Assembly: GCA_020445405.1 (NCBI GenBank)
Contig: JAGRGQ010000021.1
Span: forward strand, 1-55,487
From: Gammaproteobacteria bacterium
GTDB taxonomy: Bacteria > Pseudomonadota > Gammaproteobacteria > Chromatiales > Chromatiaceae
Length of the DNA: 55,487 nt
Reading direction: 5' to 3'
The notes beneath the pieces are model-generated. The model saw only the letters and a program-made list of their open reading frames with translations. It was not told where the DNA came from and made no database searches. The number at the start of each line of letters is the position of its first letter. Position 1 is the first letter of the stretch. The position numbers and the translations under genes are program-made. Below are positions 32,071 through 43,316 of the stretch, piece by piece.

Positions 32071-32552
32071 TGGCTGCATCGCATAGACTGATTGTTGGGG
32101 CGCGTGGCTGGGACCACGCTGGCTGGCGCGGAGCTTTTTACCCGGAAGATCTGCCGCAGGAGTGGCGTTTGACCTACTATGCCAACGAGTTTACCGGCGT
32201 GCTGGTGCCGGAGTCGGTTTGGCGTGCGGCCGATCCTGAGACAATGACCATCTGGTGCGACGATGTGACCGACGGCTTCCTGTTTTTCCTGGAACTGCAG
32301 GATCCAAACGCAGCGGAACTGCCTGCGGTCCCGTATCAGGATCTGTTCGCCTCGCACTGGGGCGGTGTCCCGGTCGCATCCGAGGCGTTGATGTCCGCTG
32401 ATGAAAATTGGAACCTGCGCCGCTTGCGTGAACGTTTCGAACATCTCATGCTGCAGCCCCTGGGGGTAACGTCGCCCGGATTTTTTCTGTGTGGAGATCC
32501 CCCGAATATCGACCACATGCGGGAGGCCAGGCTGCTTGCCGATATGCTCTAG
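32070..32552 (+). CDS. Short DUF72-like protein
   Basis: The 160-residue protein starts with LIVGARGWDHAGWRGAFYPEDLP and EWRLTYYANEFTGVLVP, which resembles the N-terminal part of DUF72 (YecE-like) TIM-barrel proteins (GxSGW..W.G.FYP, then W...YA..F). Full DUF72 proteins are about 240-280 residues, so this is a short or diverged form. The ATG shares one base with the upstream stop (TGATG), indicating an operon with the SafE-like gene. The same frame is open upstream to 31374, but that part lies over the safE-like gene and is spurious. Confidence 0.7.
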   Translation: MAASHRLIVGARGWDHAGWRGAFYPEDLPQEWRLTYYANEFTGVLVPESVWRAADPETMTIWCDDVTDGFLFFLELQDPNAAELPAVPYQDLFASHWGGVPVASEALMSADENWNLRRLRERFEHLMLQPLGVTSPGFFLCGDPPNIDHMREARLLADML

Positions 32553-32725
32553 TCCGCTGACCATGCCCCGGGGGTTGCGTCCGAAATGGGTTCCTGCTGC
32601 GCTGCGCCGCTCGCCTTGCAGGCATACCTTTCGGACAGCAACGCGGTTCGCGGGGGATTATGAGACAGGCTCGAACAAATCTTGTGCTCGGTTCCCCTCT
32701 CTATATCTCCGTAAAGGCCTGCGGC

Positions 32726-32754
32726 TTGACGTTGTCGCCGGCCAGGGAGAGAAT
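32726..32754 (+). promoter_or_regulatory. Candidate promoter of the mla operon
   Basis: TTGACG (32726-32731) and GAGAAT (32749-32754) are separated by 17 bases, 38 bases before the mlaF start. The -35 is near consensus and the -10 is moderate. Placement upstream of the first mla gene supports it. Confidence 0.5.
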
Positions 32755-32791
32755 CAAAACTTTTTAACGGCAGAGAATCCACCCGCATCAG

Positions 32792-33598
32792 ATGATAGAT
32801 GAGGAGCCCTTGGTTACCATCAGGAACCTGCGGTTTTCCCGCGGGGAGCGGGCTATTTTCGACGGTATTGATCTTGATATACCGCGCGGTAAGGTGACCG
32901 CCATCATGGGTCCGAGCGGGACCGGCAAGACTACTCTGCTCAAACTCATCGGCGGTCAGCTGCGTCCGGCATCCGGGACTATCCACGTAGATGGCGAACG
33001 GGTGGATCGGCTTGGGACCCGCGATTTGTATCGACTGAGGATGCGCATGGGTATGCTGTTTCAGTCCGGCGCGCTGCTTACCGATATCCCGGTATTTGAG
33101 AATGTCGCTTACCCTATACGCGAGCACACCGGTCTGCCGGAATCGCTGATCCGCAAACTGGTGCTGCTGAAGCTCGAGGCAGTGGGACTGCGCGGAGCGC
33201 GGGATCTGATGCCGCATGAACTGTCGGGTGGTATGGCACGCCGGGTTGCGCTGGCCCGGGCAATGGCGCTCGACCCGATGATGATCATGTACGACGAGCC
33301 GTTTACCGGACAGGATCCGATCTCAATGGGGGTACTGGTCAAATTGATCCGCGCGCTCAACGATGCCAGCAGACTTACCAGTATTGTGGTCTCCCACGAT
33401 GTTCGTGAAGCCGCCCAGATCGCCGACTATATCTATATCATTTCCAACGGGAAGGTTATCGAGCACGGGGCACCGGACGCGATGCTGAACTCCGCGAGCG
33501 AGTGGACGGTACAGTTCATGCATGGCCTGGCCGACGGGCCTGTTCCTTTTCACTACCCTGCTCCTGGCCTGGCGCAGGATCTTATGGGTGGAATATGA
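32792..33598 (+). CDS. mlaF: Phospholipid ABC transporter ATP-binding protein MlaF
   Basis: MlaF powers the inner-membrane MlaFEDB complex that moves phospholipids between the outer and inner membranes. The 268-residue ATPase has Walker [14 protein letters not shown], the signature [14 protein letters not shown], Walker [14 protein letters not shown] and the switch histidine VVSHDV. The [20 protein letters not shown] stretch is characteristic of MlaF. It is the first gene of mlaFEDCB. Confidence 0.97.
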   Translation: MIDEEPLVTIRNLRFSRGERAIFDGIDLDIPRGKVTAIMGPSGTGKTTLLKLIGGQLRPASGTIHVDGERVDRLGTRDLYRLRMRMGMLFQSGALLTDIPVFENVAYPIREHTGLPESLIRKLVLLKLEAVGLRGARDLMPHELSGGMARRVALARAMALDPMMIMYDEPFTGQDPISMGVLVKLIRALNDASRLTSIVVSHDVREAAQIADYIYIISNGKVIEHGAPDAMLNSASEWTVQFMHGLADGPVPFHYPAPGLAQDLMGGI

Positions 33599-33623
33599 AG
33601 CCAATGCCGTCCGGGAGTTCGCT

Positions 33624-34403
33624 GTGTTAGAGCAGCTGGCGCGACTTGGGCGCATCGGGATAGGCAGTCTGGAACAGCTGGGGCGTGGACACCTGTTGCT
33701 GCTGCAGGTACTGGCCGGCGTCTCCGAACTGCTCACGCGCCCGCGATTGTTGTTGAATCAGCTCTTTTCCGTAGGCGTTTTGTCGGTGCTGATTGTTGCA
33801 ATTTCGGGCACCTTTGTCGGCATGGTCCTGGGATTGCAGGGATACTATATTCTGTCTCAGTTTGGTGCTGAGCAGACCCTTGGAGTGATGGTGGCGGCTT
33901 CCCTCGTGCGCGAGCTGGGGCCGGTGGTCACAGCGCTGCTTTTTGCCGGTCGGGCGGGTTCGGCATTGACTGCTGAGATAGGCTTGATGAAGGCTACGGA
34001 GCAGCTGTCCGGTCTGGAAATGATGGCGGTAAATCCTGTTAAAAGAATACTTACACCACGGTTTTTTGCCGGGTTTATCGCCATGCCGCTGTTGGCCGCA
34101 ATGTTCAGCGCACTTGGTGTGATTGGCGGATATTTTGTCGGTGTGGGACTGCTTGGTGTTGATGATGGCGCTTTCTGGTCACAGATGCAGAGCAAGATCG
34201 ATCTGTATGATGATGTTCTTAACGGTGTGATCAAAAGTCTGGTATTCGGATTTGTCTGCTCCTGGATTGCGCTGTTTCAGGGGTACGGTGCCGTGCCCAC
34301 TTCGGAGGGAGTGAGCCGGGCCACCACGCGTACCGTGGTGCACTCGTCCTTCGCCGTTCTGGGACTCGATTTTATTTTGACCGCATTGATGTTTGGAGAG
34401 TGA
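33624..34403 (+). CDS. mlaE: Phospholipid ABC transporter permease MlaE
   Basis: MlaE is the permease of the Mla complex. GTG at 33624 is the start: GGGAG lies six bases upstream and the product, 259 residues, matches E. coli MlaE in length ([21 protein letters not shown] at the N-terminus). Conserved segments are [42 protein letters not shown] and the C-terminal [18 protein letters not shown]. An open frame upstream, from 33522, overlaps mlaF and is not needed. Confidence 0.97.
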   Translation: MLEQLARLGRIGIGSLEQLGRGHLLLLQVLAGVSELLTRPRLLLNQLFSVGVLSVLIVAISGTFVGMVLGLQGYYILSQFGAEQTLGVMVAASLVRELGPVVTALLFAGRAGSALTAEIGLMKATEQLSGLEMMAVNPVKRILTPRFFAGFIAMPLLAAMFSALGVIGGYFVGVGLLGVDDGAFWSQMQSKIDLYDDVLNGVIKSLVFGFVCSWIALFQGYGAVPTSEGVSRATTRTVVHSSFAVLGLDFILTALMFGE

Positions 34404-34407
34404 CCCG

Positions 34408-34884
34408 ATGACCCAAAACAGAACGATGGAGATATTGGTGGGTGCCTTCATGGCGGCAGGATTTCTGGCACTCTTTTTTCTGTCGATGCAGGTCAGTAAT
34501 CTGAGTGCGTCGTCCGGAGGCGACGGGTATCAGATACAGGCCAGGTTCGATAATATCGGCAGTCTGAAGGTGCGCTCACCAGTCACCATGGCGGGAGTCA
34601 GGATCGGTCGGGTGAGTGCCATCGACTTCGACCGCAAGACATTTGAGGCGGTGGTCGCGCTACGCATAGACTCCGAGTATGCACAGGCGATTCCGGAAGA
34701 TACCTTTGCCAAGATTTTCACTGCCGGACTGCTGGGCGAGCAATATATCGGGCTCGATGCGGGTGGCAGCGCCACCTTCCTGTCGGAGGGCGATCAGATC
34801 ACGCATACCCAGTCCGCTCTGGTACTGGAAGAGATCATAGGTCAGTTTTTATTCAGCAAGGCTGAAGAGGGTGCGAAAAATTGA
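34408..34884 (+). CDS. mlaD: Phospholipid transport MCE-domain protein MlaD
   Basis: MlaD forms a hexameric periplasmic ring anchored by one N-terminal helix (VGAFMAAGFLALFFLSM). The MCE domain follows with ARFDNIGSLKVRSPVTMAGVRIG and TAGLLGEQYIGLDAG, as in E. coli, and ends with ALVLEEIIGQFLF. ATG at 34408 has GGAGAG upstream. 158 residues. Confidence 0.97.
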   Translation: MTQNRTMEILVGAFMAAGFLALFFLSMQVSNLSASSGGDGYQIQARFDNIGSLKVRSPVTMAGVRIGRVSAIDFDRKTFEAVVALRIDSEYAQAIPEDTFAKIFTAGLLGEQYIGLDAGGSATFLSEGDQITHTQSALVLEEIIGQFLFSKAEEGAKN

Positions 34885-35501
34885 ATAAACGGACTTTACA
34901 ATCACTGTTTTTGGTTTTTGCACTGCTGTTTTACGGCGCGGCGCCGGCAACCGTTTTCAATGCCGACAATCCGCTGGAAATGGTCAAAGCGACGACCGAT
35001 CTGGTGCTGGCCAAAATAGCGGAGCAGCGCGAGCAATTGCGGGCGGATCCGGGAAAAGTGTACGAACTGGTGAACGAACTTGTTTTGCCCCGTTTCGATT
35101 TTGATTACATGTCACAACTGGTGCTGGGCAAATACTGGTCCCGCGCTACGGTTCAGCAGAAGTCCCAGTTTGTGCAGGAATTTCGGGAGCTGCTCGTGCG
35201 CACATATGCCACCACGCTGTTGAACTACGCCGATCAGGAGATCGACTATCTGCCGTTGCGAATGGTTTCCGGGGCGACCGATGCGGCCGTCAACACCCGG
35301 GTGGTTGGCGGGGGGGCACCACCGATTCCGATAAATTACAGTCTCCACCAGAAAGCCGGCGAGTGGAAGGTATACGATGTCGCAATAGACAACATCAGTC
35401 TGGTTTCGCAATATCGCACCAGCTATGCCGCTCATATCAAACGCTATCAACTGGAAGGGCTCATTCAGCAGATGCAGAAGCTCAACGAACGGAATCGATA
35501 G
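34881..35501 (+). CDS. mlaC: Periplasmic phospholipid-binding protein MlaC
   Basis: MlaC shuttles phospholipids across the periplasm. The 206-residue precursor has a signal peptide (LFLVFALLFYGAAPATVF). The mature part contains VNELVLPRFDFDYMSQLVLGKYW and VYDVAIDNISLVSQYRTSY, both conserved in MlaC. Translation begins at TTG 34881, which overlaps the mlaD stop (TTGA). Confidence 0.96.
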   Translation: MNKRTLQSLFLVFALLFYGAAPATVFNADNPLEMVKATTDLVLAKIAEQREQLRADPGKVYELVNELVLPRFDFDYMSQLVLGKYWSRATVQQKSQFVQEFRELLVRTYATTLLNYADQEIDYLPLRMVSGATDAAVNTRVVGGGAPPIPINYSLHQKAGEWKVYDVAIDNISLVSQYRTSYAAHIKRYQLEGLIQQMQKLNERNR

Positions 35502-35541
35502 TGTTCCGGCAGAAAGCAAATTTCTCGGACACGGGTACCTG

Positions 35542-35859
35542 GTGAAAACGTCTGCAGTACCACAGGCAAGTGTCAGTTTGACTGGCGAGGATACCATTCT
35601 GGTCTCCGGTGATTTGGTGTTTTCCACCGTTGTCCGGTTGCTGGAACAGGTCGGTCCGATGCTGACGAAAGCCCCGAACCCGGTCGTCGATCTCGCATCC
35701 GTGGTCAATTGTGACAGCGCCGGGCTGGTATTGCTGCTGGAGTGGGTTGCTGTCGGCGCGCGTGCGGGAAAGCGCGTCAGATTCCTTAATCTGCCCCCGG
35801 CACTGGTTGGCATCGCACAGCTCAGTAACGCTGATATACTGCTGCCGGTGGCTGACTGA
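35542..35859 (+). CDS. mlaB: STAS-domain protein MlaB
   Basis: MlaB is the small cytoplasmic STAS subunit that stabilises MlaFE. From GTG at 35542 it is 105 residues, with a STAS fold pattern: VSLTGEDTILVSGDLVFS, then PVVDLASVVNCDSAGLVLLLEW, which holds the conserved DSAG loop. Its start is uncertain because the frame is open into mlaC. It is last in the mla operon; the ibaG gene that follows in E. coli is missing and murA comes next after about 200 bases. Confidence 0.9.
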   Translation: MKTSAVPQASVSLTGEDTILVSGDLVFSTVVRLLEQVGPMLTKAPNPVVDLASVVNCDSAGLVLLLEWVAVGARAGKRVRFLNLPPALVGIAQLSNADILLPVAD

Positions 35860-36014
35860 CTGCCTGCCCCTTTCGCTTGCATCCCGAGGGTTCAGGATCC
35901 GCTCCTGCCGCAAAATCGGCGGTTTAAAGGGTGGCTGGCCAACTACTTCAGAAATCGATGCTGCAGAATCGTTACACCTTTCTTTCCGTTTCATTGATTT
36001 TTTCGATATCATAA

Positions 36015-37322
<1,308 letters not shown>

Positions 37323-37485
37323 TGCGTGCCGGGAGACTGTCCGTTCGTGATGCAGTGATCGAGTGAATAACGGCACGTGGAGTCATCATCGACGACTCTC
37401 TGTATCCCGACATCCACTGCGGCGACCGGCAATTCAAAAAAACCATGTGTTTTTGCGTAGAGACCGGCTGAATAAATTGAATCTG

Positions 37486-38142
37486 ATGAATTTCGATGCA
37501 CCGATAACCATTGCGCTCTCCAAGGGCCGCATTTTCGAGCAGACGCTGCCGTTGCTGGCTCATGCGGGGATCGAAGCGGTGGATGACCCGGAGACCAGCC
37601 GCAAGTTGATCCTGGAGACAAATCACCCTCTGATAAAATTGCTGATTATCCGCGCTACCGACGTGCCCACTTATGTCCAATGGGGTGCTGCTGATATCGG
37701 CGTGGCGGGCAAGGACGTGCTGATAGAGCATGGCGGTGAGGGATTATACGAGCCTCTGGATCTGCAGATTGCCCGTTGCAGATTGATGGTGGCAGGTGCG
37801 AAAGAGGCGAACTTATCGGGCAACCAGCTTCGTATTGCAACTAAATACGTCACTGCCACACGCAGCCATTTTGCCGGAAAAGGGCAGCAGGTCGAGATAA
37901 TCAAACTCTACGGCTCAATGGAACTGGCGCCTCTGGTAGGCTTGGCCGATCTGATTGTCGATCTGGTTGAAAGTGGCAATACTCTGCGGGCGAATGGTCT
38001 GGCTCCGTTGGAGCATATCATGGACATCAGTTCCCGGCTGGTGGTGAACAAAGCTTCCTGGAAGATGAAGCATACCACCGTGATTCAGCTGTTGGACGCC
38101 CTGCGGGAAGCAGTAGAGAGCCGCGATCAAATCGAGGGTTAG
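37486..38142 (+). CDS. hisG: ATP phosphoribosyltransferase, short form
   Basis: HisG begins histidine synthesis. ATG at 37486 gives 218 residues ([21 protein letters not shown]), with [17 protein letters not shown] and the PRPP-binding [18 protein letters not shown]. The C-terminal regulatory domain of the long form is absent, so this is the short type, which works only with the HisZ regulatory subunit. hisZ is not in the window. The gene is the first of a hisG-hisD-hisC run. Confidence 0.97.
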   Translation: MNFDAPITIALSKGRIFEQTLPLLAHAGIEAVDDPETSRKLILETNHPLIKLLIIRATDVPTYVQWGAADIGVAGKDVLIEHGGEGLYEPLDLQIARCRLMVAGAKEANLSGNQLRIATKYVTATRSHFAGKGQQVEIIKLYGSMELAPLVGLADLIVDLVESGNTLRANGLAPLEHIMDISSRLVVNKASWKMKHTTVIQLLDALREAVESRDQIEG

Positions 38143-38199
38143 TGTTCCGCTGTCGGGGACATTTACCCGGTCACTACTACCTGGTCGGAGTACAAAGCA

Positions 38200-39507
38200 A
38201 TGGCTGAAATACAACAGCTGTCCACCGCGGACAACAACTTCCGCAAACAGTTGGATGATCTGCTGGCCTGGAATCAGGTATCTGATGACGCCATCAGCGA
38301 GACGGTAAACGAAATCATCTCGGATATCCGCGCACGAGGGGATGCCGCGCTGCTTGAATATACCTCCCGGCTCGACAATTGGCAGGTGACCCGCGCGAGC
38401 GATCTCGAAATTCCGCGTTCCCGACTGGAGCAGGCCTGGCAACAGACCCCGGAGGAACAGCAGCGGGCGTTGATGCATGCGGCGGATCGTATTCAAGCCT
38501 ATGCCGAGATGCAGAAAGCCGACTCCTGGTCCTTTTCCGAGGCGGACGGTACCGTGCTGGGTCAGCAGGTGACACCGCTGGAGAGGGTCGGGCTCTATGT
38601 TCCAGGAGGCAAGGCCGCCTATCCGTCGTCGGTGTTGATGAATGCCATTCCGGCGAAGGTGGCTGGTGTGCATGAGCTGATCATGGTCGTTCCCACACCG
38701 GGTGGAGAGCTGAATAAACTGGTACTGGCCGCCGCTCATGTCAGCGGCGTGGACAGGGTCTTCGCAATCGGTGGAGCACAGGCGATTGCAGCACTTGCCT
38801 ATGGCACCGAGACGGTGCCGGCAGTGGATAAAGTGGTGGGACCAGGCAATATTTATGTCGCCACCGCTAAACGGGCGGTTTTTGGCCAGGTCGGGATAGA
38901 TATGGTTGCGGGTCCTTCCGAAATCCTGGTGGTTTGCGACGGCGTCACCGATCCGGACTGGGTGGCGATGGATCTTTTCTCCCAGGCCGAACACGACGAG
39001 GATGCCCAGTCAATCCTGGTTTGCCCCGATGTTGAATTTGTTGGCCGGGTCAAGTCGAGTATCGACAGGCTGTTACCAACCATGGAGCGCAAATCGATTA
39101 TTGCTGCAGCGCTTGCGGCGCGCGGCGCGCTGATCACCTGCCGGGATATGGATGAGGCTTGTGAAGTCGTTAATTACATTGCTCCGGAGCATCTGGAGTT
39201 GTCGGTGAGCGATCCTGAGCTGCTGGTGCCGAAAATTCGGCACGCAGGCGCTATTTTTATGGGGCGCCACACATCCGAACCGCTGGGCGATTATTGTGCC
39301 GGACCCAACCATGTATTGCCGACTTCGCGGACTGCGCGCTTCTCATCGCCGCTGGGGGTATACGATTTTCAGAAGCGCACCAGTCTGATCATGGTATCGG
39401 AGACCGGTTCGGAAACCCTGGGCCGCACCGCATCGGTGCTGGCGCGAGGTGAAGGGTTGACCGCTCACGCACGCTCCGCGGAGTATCGTTACAAGAGGGA
39501 GTCCTGA
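38200..39507 (+). CDS. hisD: Histidinol dehydrogenase
   Basis: HisD oxidises histidinol to histidine in two steps with a zinc ion. The 435-residue enzyme contains [42 protein letters not shown], the zinc-ligand region [13 protein letters not shown] and [11 protein letters not shown]. The length is normal. It follows hisG after 57 bases and precedes hisC. Confidence 0.98.
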   Translation: MAEIQQLSTADNNFRKQLDDLLAWNQVSDDAISETVNEIISDIRARGDAALLEYTSRLDNWQVTRASDLEIPRSRLEQAWQQTPEEQQRALMHAADRIQAYAEMQKADSWSFSEADGTVLGQQVTPLERVGLYVPGGKAAYPSSVLMNAIPAKVAGVHELIMVVPTPGGELNKLVLAAAHVSGVDRVFAIGGAQAIAALAYGTETVPAVDKVVGPGNIYVATAKRAVFGQVGIDMVAGPSEILVVCDGVTDPDWVAMDLFSQAEHDEDAQSILVCPDVEFVGRVKSSIDRLLPTMERKSIIAAALAARGALITCRDMDEACEVVNYIAPEHLELSVSDPELLVPKIRHAGAIFMGRHTSEPLGDYCAGPNHVLPTSRTARFSSPLGVYDFQKRTSLIMVSETGSETLGRTASVLARGEGLTAHARSAEYRYKRES

Positions 39508-39532
39508 TGCGCACCGAAGGACGGGATTGACC

Positions 39533-40609
39533 ATGGGAGAGATCAATAAGCTGGTAGCACGCTGGGTCAGACCCAAGATCCGGCAATTATCCGCTTATCA
39601 TGTGGCGGATGCAGAGGGACTGGTCAAGCTCGATGCCATGGAGAATCCGTACCGTTGGCCGGAAACACTGCGCGAGGAGTGGCTTGATCTGTTACGCGAG
39701 GTGGAGATCAATCGCTACCCTCATCCCCAGGCGCCGGGCGTCAAGGCCGCTCTGCGGCGGAGCATGTCGATCCCCGAAGATATGGAGTTGGTGCTCGGCA
39801 ACGGGTCGGACGAGTTGATTCAGATGATCGCGATGACTGTCGCCGGGCCGGACCGAAGAGTTCTGTCGGTTGAGCCGAGTTTTGTGATGTACCGTATGAT
39901 CGCCACTTTTCTTGGTATGGAATATCAGGGGGTCTCCCTCAGACCGGATTTCAGCCTGGATATGGACACACTGCTCAGCGAGATCGAACGGACCCAGCCG
40001 GCGCTGATATTTCTGGCTTATCCGAATAATCCCACCGGGAATCTTTTCCGTCAGGAAGAGATGGTGGAGGTGGTCGAGAGTGCGCCCGGTCTGGTGGTGA
40101 TAGACGAGGCTTATGCGCCGTTTACAGATGTCAGTTTTATTCCCCGACTGGGTCGCTACGATAACCTGCTGGTCATGCGCACGGTGTCAAAAATGGGTCT
40201 GGCGGGACTGCGACTGGGACTGCTCGCGGGGCCGGCCGCGTGGTTGAACGAAATCGAGAAGACACGCCTCCCCTACAACATCAACGTGCTCACTCAGATC
40301 AGCGCCGAATTCTCGCTCAGCCACCAGTCGGTATTCGATAGTCAGACGGCGGCCATCCGCCAGGCTCGCGATCAGTTGTTCAAACAGCTGCAGCAGATTC
40401 CGGGAGTGAAGCCTTTTGCCAGTCAGGCCAACTTTATTCTGGTCAGATTGGCGCCGGCACGTGCCGGGAAGATATTTGACGAACTTCGGCAGTGCGGAAT
40501 ACTGGTGAAGAATTTGGATGGAAGCCACCCCCTGCTGGCGGATTGTCTGCGCGTCACTGTGGGTACGCCGGAAGAGAATGCTGCCTTTCTGGCTGCGTTC
40601 AAGCCTTGA
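39533..40609 (+). CDS. hisC: Histidinol-phosphate aminotransferase
   Basis: HisC transfers an amino group to imidazole acetol phosphate. ATG at 39533 (358 residues) is preferred to TTG at 39527. PLP-enzyme signatures are FLAYPNNPTGNLF, VVIDEAYAPF and the lysine motif TVSKMGLAGLRLG. An N-terminal LDAMENPYRWPE fits the HisC2-type family. It is the last gene of the hisGDC run; no terminator is evident after it. Confidence 0.97.
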   Translation: MGEINKLVARWVRPKIRQLSAYHVADAEGLVKLDAMENPYRWPETLREEWLDLLREVEINRYPHPQAPGVKAALRRSMSIPEDMELVLGNGSDELIQMIAMTVAGPDRRVLSVEPSFVMYRMIATFLGMEYQGVSLRPDFSLDMDTLLSEIERTQPALIFLAYPNNPTGNLFRQEEMVEVVESAPGLVVIDEAYAPFTDVSFIPRLGRYDNLLVMRTVSKMGLAGLRLGLLAGPAAWLNEIEKTRLPYNINVLTQISAEFSLSHQSVFDSQTAAIRQARDQLFKQLQQIPGVKPFASQANFILVRLAPARAGKIFDELRQCGILVKNLDGSHPLLADCLRVTVGTPEENAAFLAAFKP

Positions 40610-40720
40610 ACGTTTGCGCCGGATGGCTCGTGGCGAGCTGAAATTAACGCCGGAAAGGGGCTGCTGTCGCCGTGCGTGAGTGTTACAGTATGATAGCTTA
40701 CGGTCGATATCTGTCCTCAT

Positions 40721-43204
40721 ATGCGAAGACATAGTGTGAAGCTATTCAATCCAAACCGATTTGTATCTGACCTCAGAATCCTGGGCTGGATATTCGTCGC
40801 CGTCTGGAGCGGTGTGCTCACATTGATCCTGTATCTGGACTATTGGCGGGGGAGGACCGCGATCCAGGATATTGCATTGATCCAGGCGCGTGCTCATCAC
40901 AACAAGGATATCGCCTTTCGATTATGGGCTACCGGGCATGGGCGAATTTACCTGCCGCTGTCGGATAAAATGAGTCCGGATCAGAATCTGGCCCATATTC
41001 CGGAGCGGGATATAGTGACACCGGCCGGACAGAAGCTGACGCTGATCAGCCCGGCCGCGATCATCCGCCAGCTGAATGACGAGTTTGGCACTCTCTATGG
41101 TATCGCCGGTCGCATCACCAGCCGTGTGCCGATTCGGCCGGAAAACAGCCCGGACGCCTGGGAATTGTCAGCGCTTCAAGCCTTCGACGAGGGTCGCGAC
41201 GAGATGGTTGAGGTTTCGCTGGTGAACGGTGAACCCTATCTGCGGCTGATGCGTCCGATACGGATGGCTGCGGGATGTCTCATGTGCCACATCGGAGCCG
41301 ATCAGCAGGTAGGCGGGATTGCGGGGGGCGCTGGCGTTTCTGTGCCATTGAAAGGATTGCTGGCCAAGGAGCACGACAGGTTTTTCGCCGATCTTCTCTC
41401 GTTGGGCGTGGTTTGGCTCGCCGGGCTGTTTCTGCTCGGATACACCTTCCGTTATCTGAATCGCAACCAGCAGAAACGCACCGAGATTATGATTGAGCTC
41501 GCACGCAGCGAGGCCAGAAAGAGCTCAATCATGGAGTCGTCGCTGGATTCGATCATCACGATCGACCATCAGGGTAATATCATCGAATTCAATCCGGCAG
41601 CAGAAAAGGCTTTTGGCTACAGCCGTGAAAAGGTCATCGGACGCGAACTCGCAGAACTCCTGATTCCACCGTCGCTGCGGGAGCTGCATCGGGAAGGGCT
41701 GCGCTGCGCCGGAAAAACCGACGCCAGTAAAATTCTGGGACGGAGAGTGGAAACCACGGCCATGCGCTCGGATGGCAGCGAGTTTCCCGTCGAGCTCACG
41801 GTGACCCGCGTACCGCTGGAGGGCCAGCCGATCTTCACCGCCTATCTGCGGGATATGACAGAGGCGCGTCGTCTGGAGGAGCGGATCTCGTTTCAGTCGA
41901 CACATGATGAACTGACCGGATTGTTGAATCGGGCGGAATTCGAACGACGCTTAAAAGGCTTGTTGGACGAGTATCTGTTTACCGAGGAACACGCCATCGT
42001 GGTTTTGGATATCGACCAGTTCAAGTTGGTTAACGACATCGGGGGCCATGCCGCGGGCGACATGCTGCTGCACCAGGTCGGTCGTTTGATTCATACCAAA
42101 ACCCGGGCCGGCGATATACTGGCGCGCCTCGGTGGAGATGAATTTGGCTTGCTGCTGGAACACTGCTCTTTGAAAAAGGCGGAGAGTGTTGGAAAAGAGC
42201 TGCTAAAGGCGATTCAGGAGAACCGATTCGAGTGGGAAGGGAACCGTTTCAACGTCACCGCCAGCATCGGTATCGTGCCGGTTAACCCAAAAAACCAATC
42301 CGTCAGCGATGTCCTCAGTGCCGCCAATACCGCCTGCTACGTGGCCAAGGAGCAGGGTAGAAACCGGTCCCATCTGTTTCAGCATGATGATGTCGAGTTG
42401 GGGCGCCGACAGGGTGAGATGCGTTGGGTGGGCAGGATACACGAGGCTTTTGAAGACCGTCGGTTTTTTCTCTATTTTCAGCGTCTTCAGCCATTGACCG
42501 GAGCGCTGGACGATATCCGCTGGCATTATGAAATATTGCTTCGAATGAAGGACGAGGCGGGACAATTCGTTCCTCCGCCAACGTTTCTATGTGCCGCCGA
42601 GCACTATAGTCTGATGCCGACGATTGACCGCTGGGTTGTGCGTTCGACGCTCTCCTGGCTGGCCAGTTATCCAGAGCATCTTGAAAATTTATCTCTGTGT
42701 TGTATCAATCTTTCCGGCCACTCGATCACGGATGACAGCTTCCTTCGCTTTCTCACCGCGCAATTCAGGCACTATGCCGTGCCCGCTGACCGCGTCTGCT
42801 TTGAAATCACCGAGACTGCGGCAGTTTCCAATCTGGCAAAGGCTGCAAGATTCATCGAAACCCTGAGAAAGCAGGGTTGCCGTTTTGCCCTGGATGATTT
42901 TGGCAGCGGCATGTCATCTTTCGCATATCTCAAGAATCTCCCGGTTGATTTTATCAAGATTGACGGCGCATTCGTCAGAGACATCATGGAGGATGAGATC
43001 GATTTCGCCATGGTCCGTTCTATCAACGATATCGGACATGTGATGGGGAAAAAGACAATTGCGGAGTTTGTGGAAAACGATGAAATTCTGGCGCGATTAC
43101 GTGAAATCGGTGTCGATTTTGCCCAAGGCTATGGCATAGCCCGTCCCAGGCCTCTGGAAGAGATCAGGCCGCTATCGGTATCATCTTCTGATCTGGTCGG
43201 CTGA
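40721..43204 (+). CDS. GGDEF-EAL protein with periplasmic c-type haem (DUF3365/Tll0287-like) sensor
   Basis: This 827-residue membrane protein has an N-terminal helix (about 20-40), a periplasmic DUF3365/Tll0287-like region carrying a haem-attachment motif CLMCH (186-190), and a second helix (about 225-245). A PAS domain (about 265-385), a GGDEF domain (RLGGDEFGLLLE, 469-480) and an EAL domain (from about 565) follow. The GGDEF signature is intact. The EAL motif reads YEILLR; ALDDFGSGMSS and KIDGAFVRD look conserved. It probably senses redox state or a ligand through the haem and makes or degrades cyclic di-GMP. The net direction cannot be told from sequence. Confidence 0.92.
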   Translation: MRRHSVKLFNPNRFVSDLRILGWIFVAVWSGVLTLILYLDYWRGRTAIQDIALIQARAHHNKDIAFRLWATGHGRIYLPLSDKMSPDQNLAHIPERDIVTPAGQKLTLISPAAIIRQLNDEFGTLYGIAGRITSRVPIRPENSPDAWELSALQAFDEGRDEMVEVSLVNGEPYLRLMRPIRMAAGCLMCHIGADQQVGGIAGGAGVSVPLKGLLAKEHDRFFADLLSLGVVWLAGLFLLGYTFRYLNRNQQKRTEIMIELARSEARKSSIMESSLDSIITIDHQGNIIEFNPAAEKAFGYSREKVIGRELAELLIPPSLRELHREGLRCAGKTDASKILGRRVETTAMRSDGSEFPVELTVTRVPLEGQPIFTAYLRDMTEARRLEERISFQSTHDELTGLLNRAEFERRLKGLLDEYLFTEEHAIVVLDIDQFKLVNDIGGHAAGDMLLHQVGRLIHTKTRAGDILARLGGDEFGLLLEHCSLKKAESVGKELLKAIQENRFEWEGNRFNVTASIGIVPVNPKNQSVSDVLSAANTACYVAKEQGRNRSHLFQHDDVELGRRQGEMRWVGRIHEAFEDRRFFLYFQRLQPLTGALDDIRWHYEILLRMKDEAGQFVPPPTFLCAAEHYSLMPTIDRWVVRSTLSWLASYPEHLENLSLCCINLSGHSITDDSFLRFLTAQFRHYAVPADRVCFEITETAAVSNLAKAARFIETLRKQGCRFALDDFGSGMSSFAYLKNLPVDFIKIDGAFVRDIMEDEIDFAMVRSINDIGHVMGKKTIAEFVENDEILARLREIGVDFAQGYGIARPRPLEEIRPLSVSSSDLVG

Positions 43205-43316
43205 CAATGCGCCGTCGCCCGGCTTGCTTTGGGTTTTCCCAGTTGCAGGGAGGCGCCGGCAATGCTGCAGCTCTGTCAATGCTCTGATGCCGTGGAGGAT
43301 TCAAACGTAAAGTACG

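Noticed and set aside
37915-38994. 359-codon minus-strand frame opposite hisG and hisD
   Set aside because: Both plus-strand genes are certain, and the antisense product has no family features.
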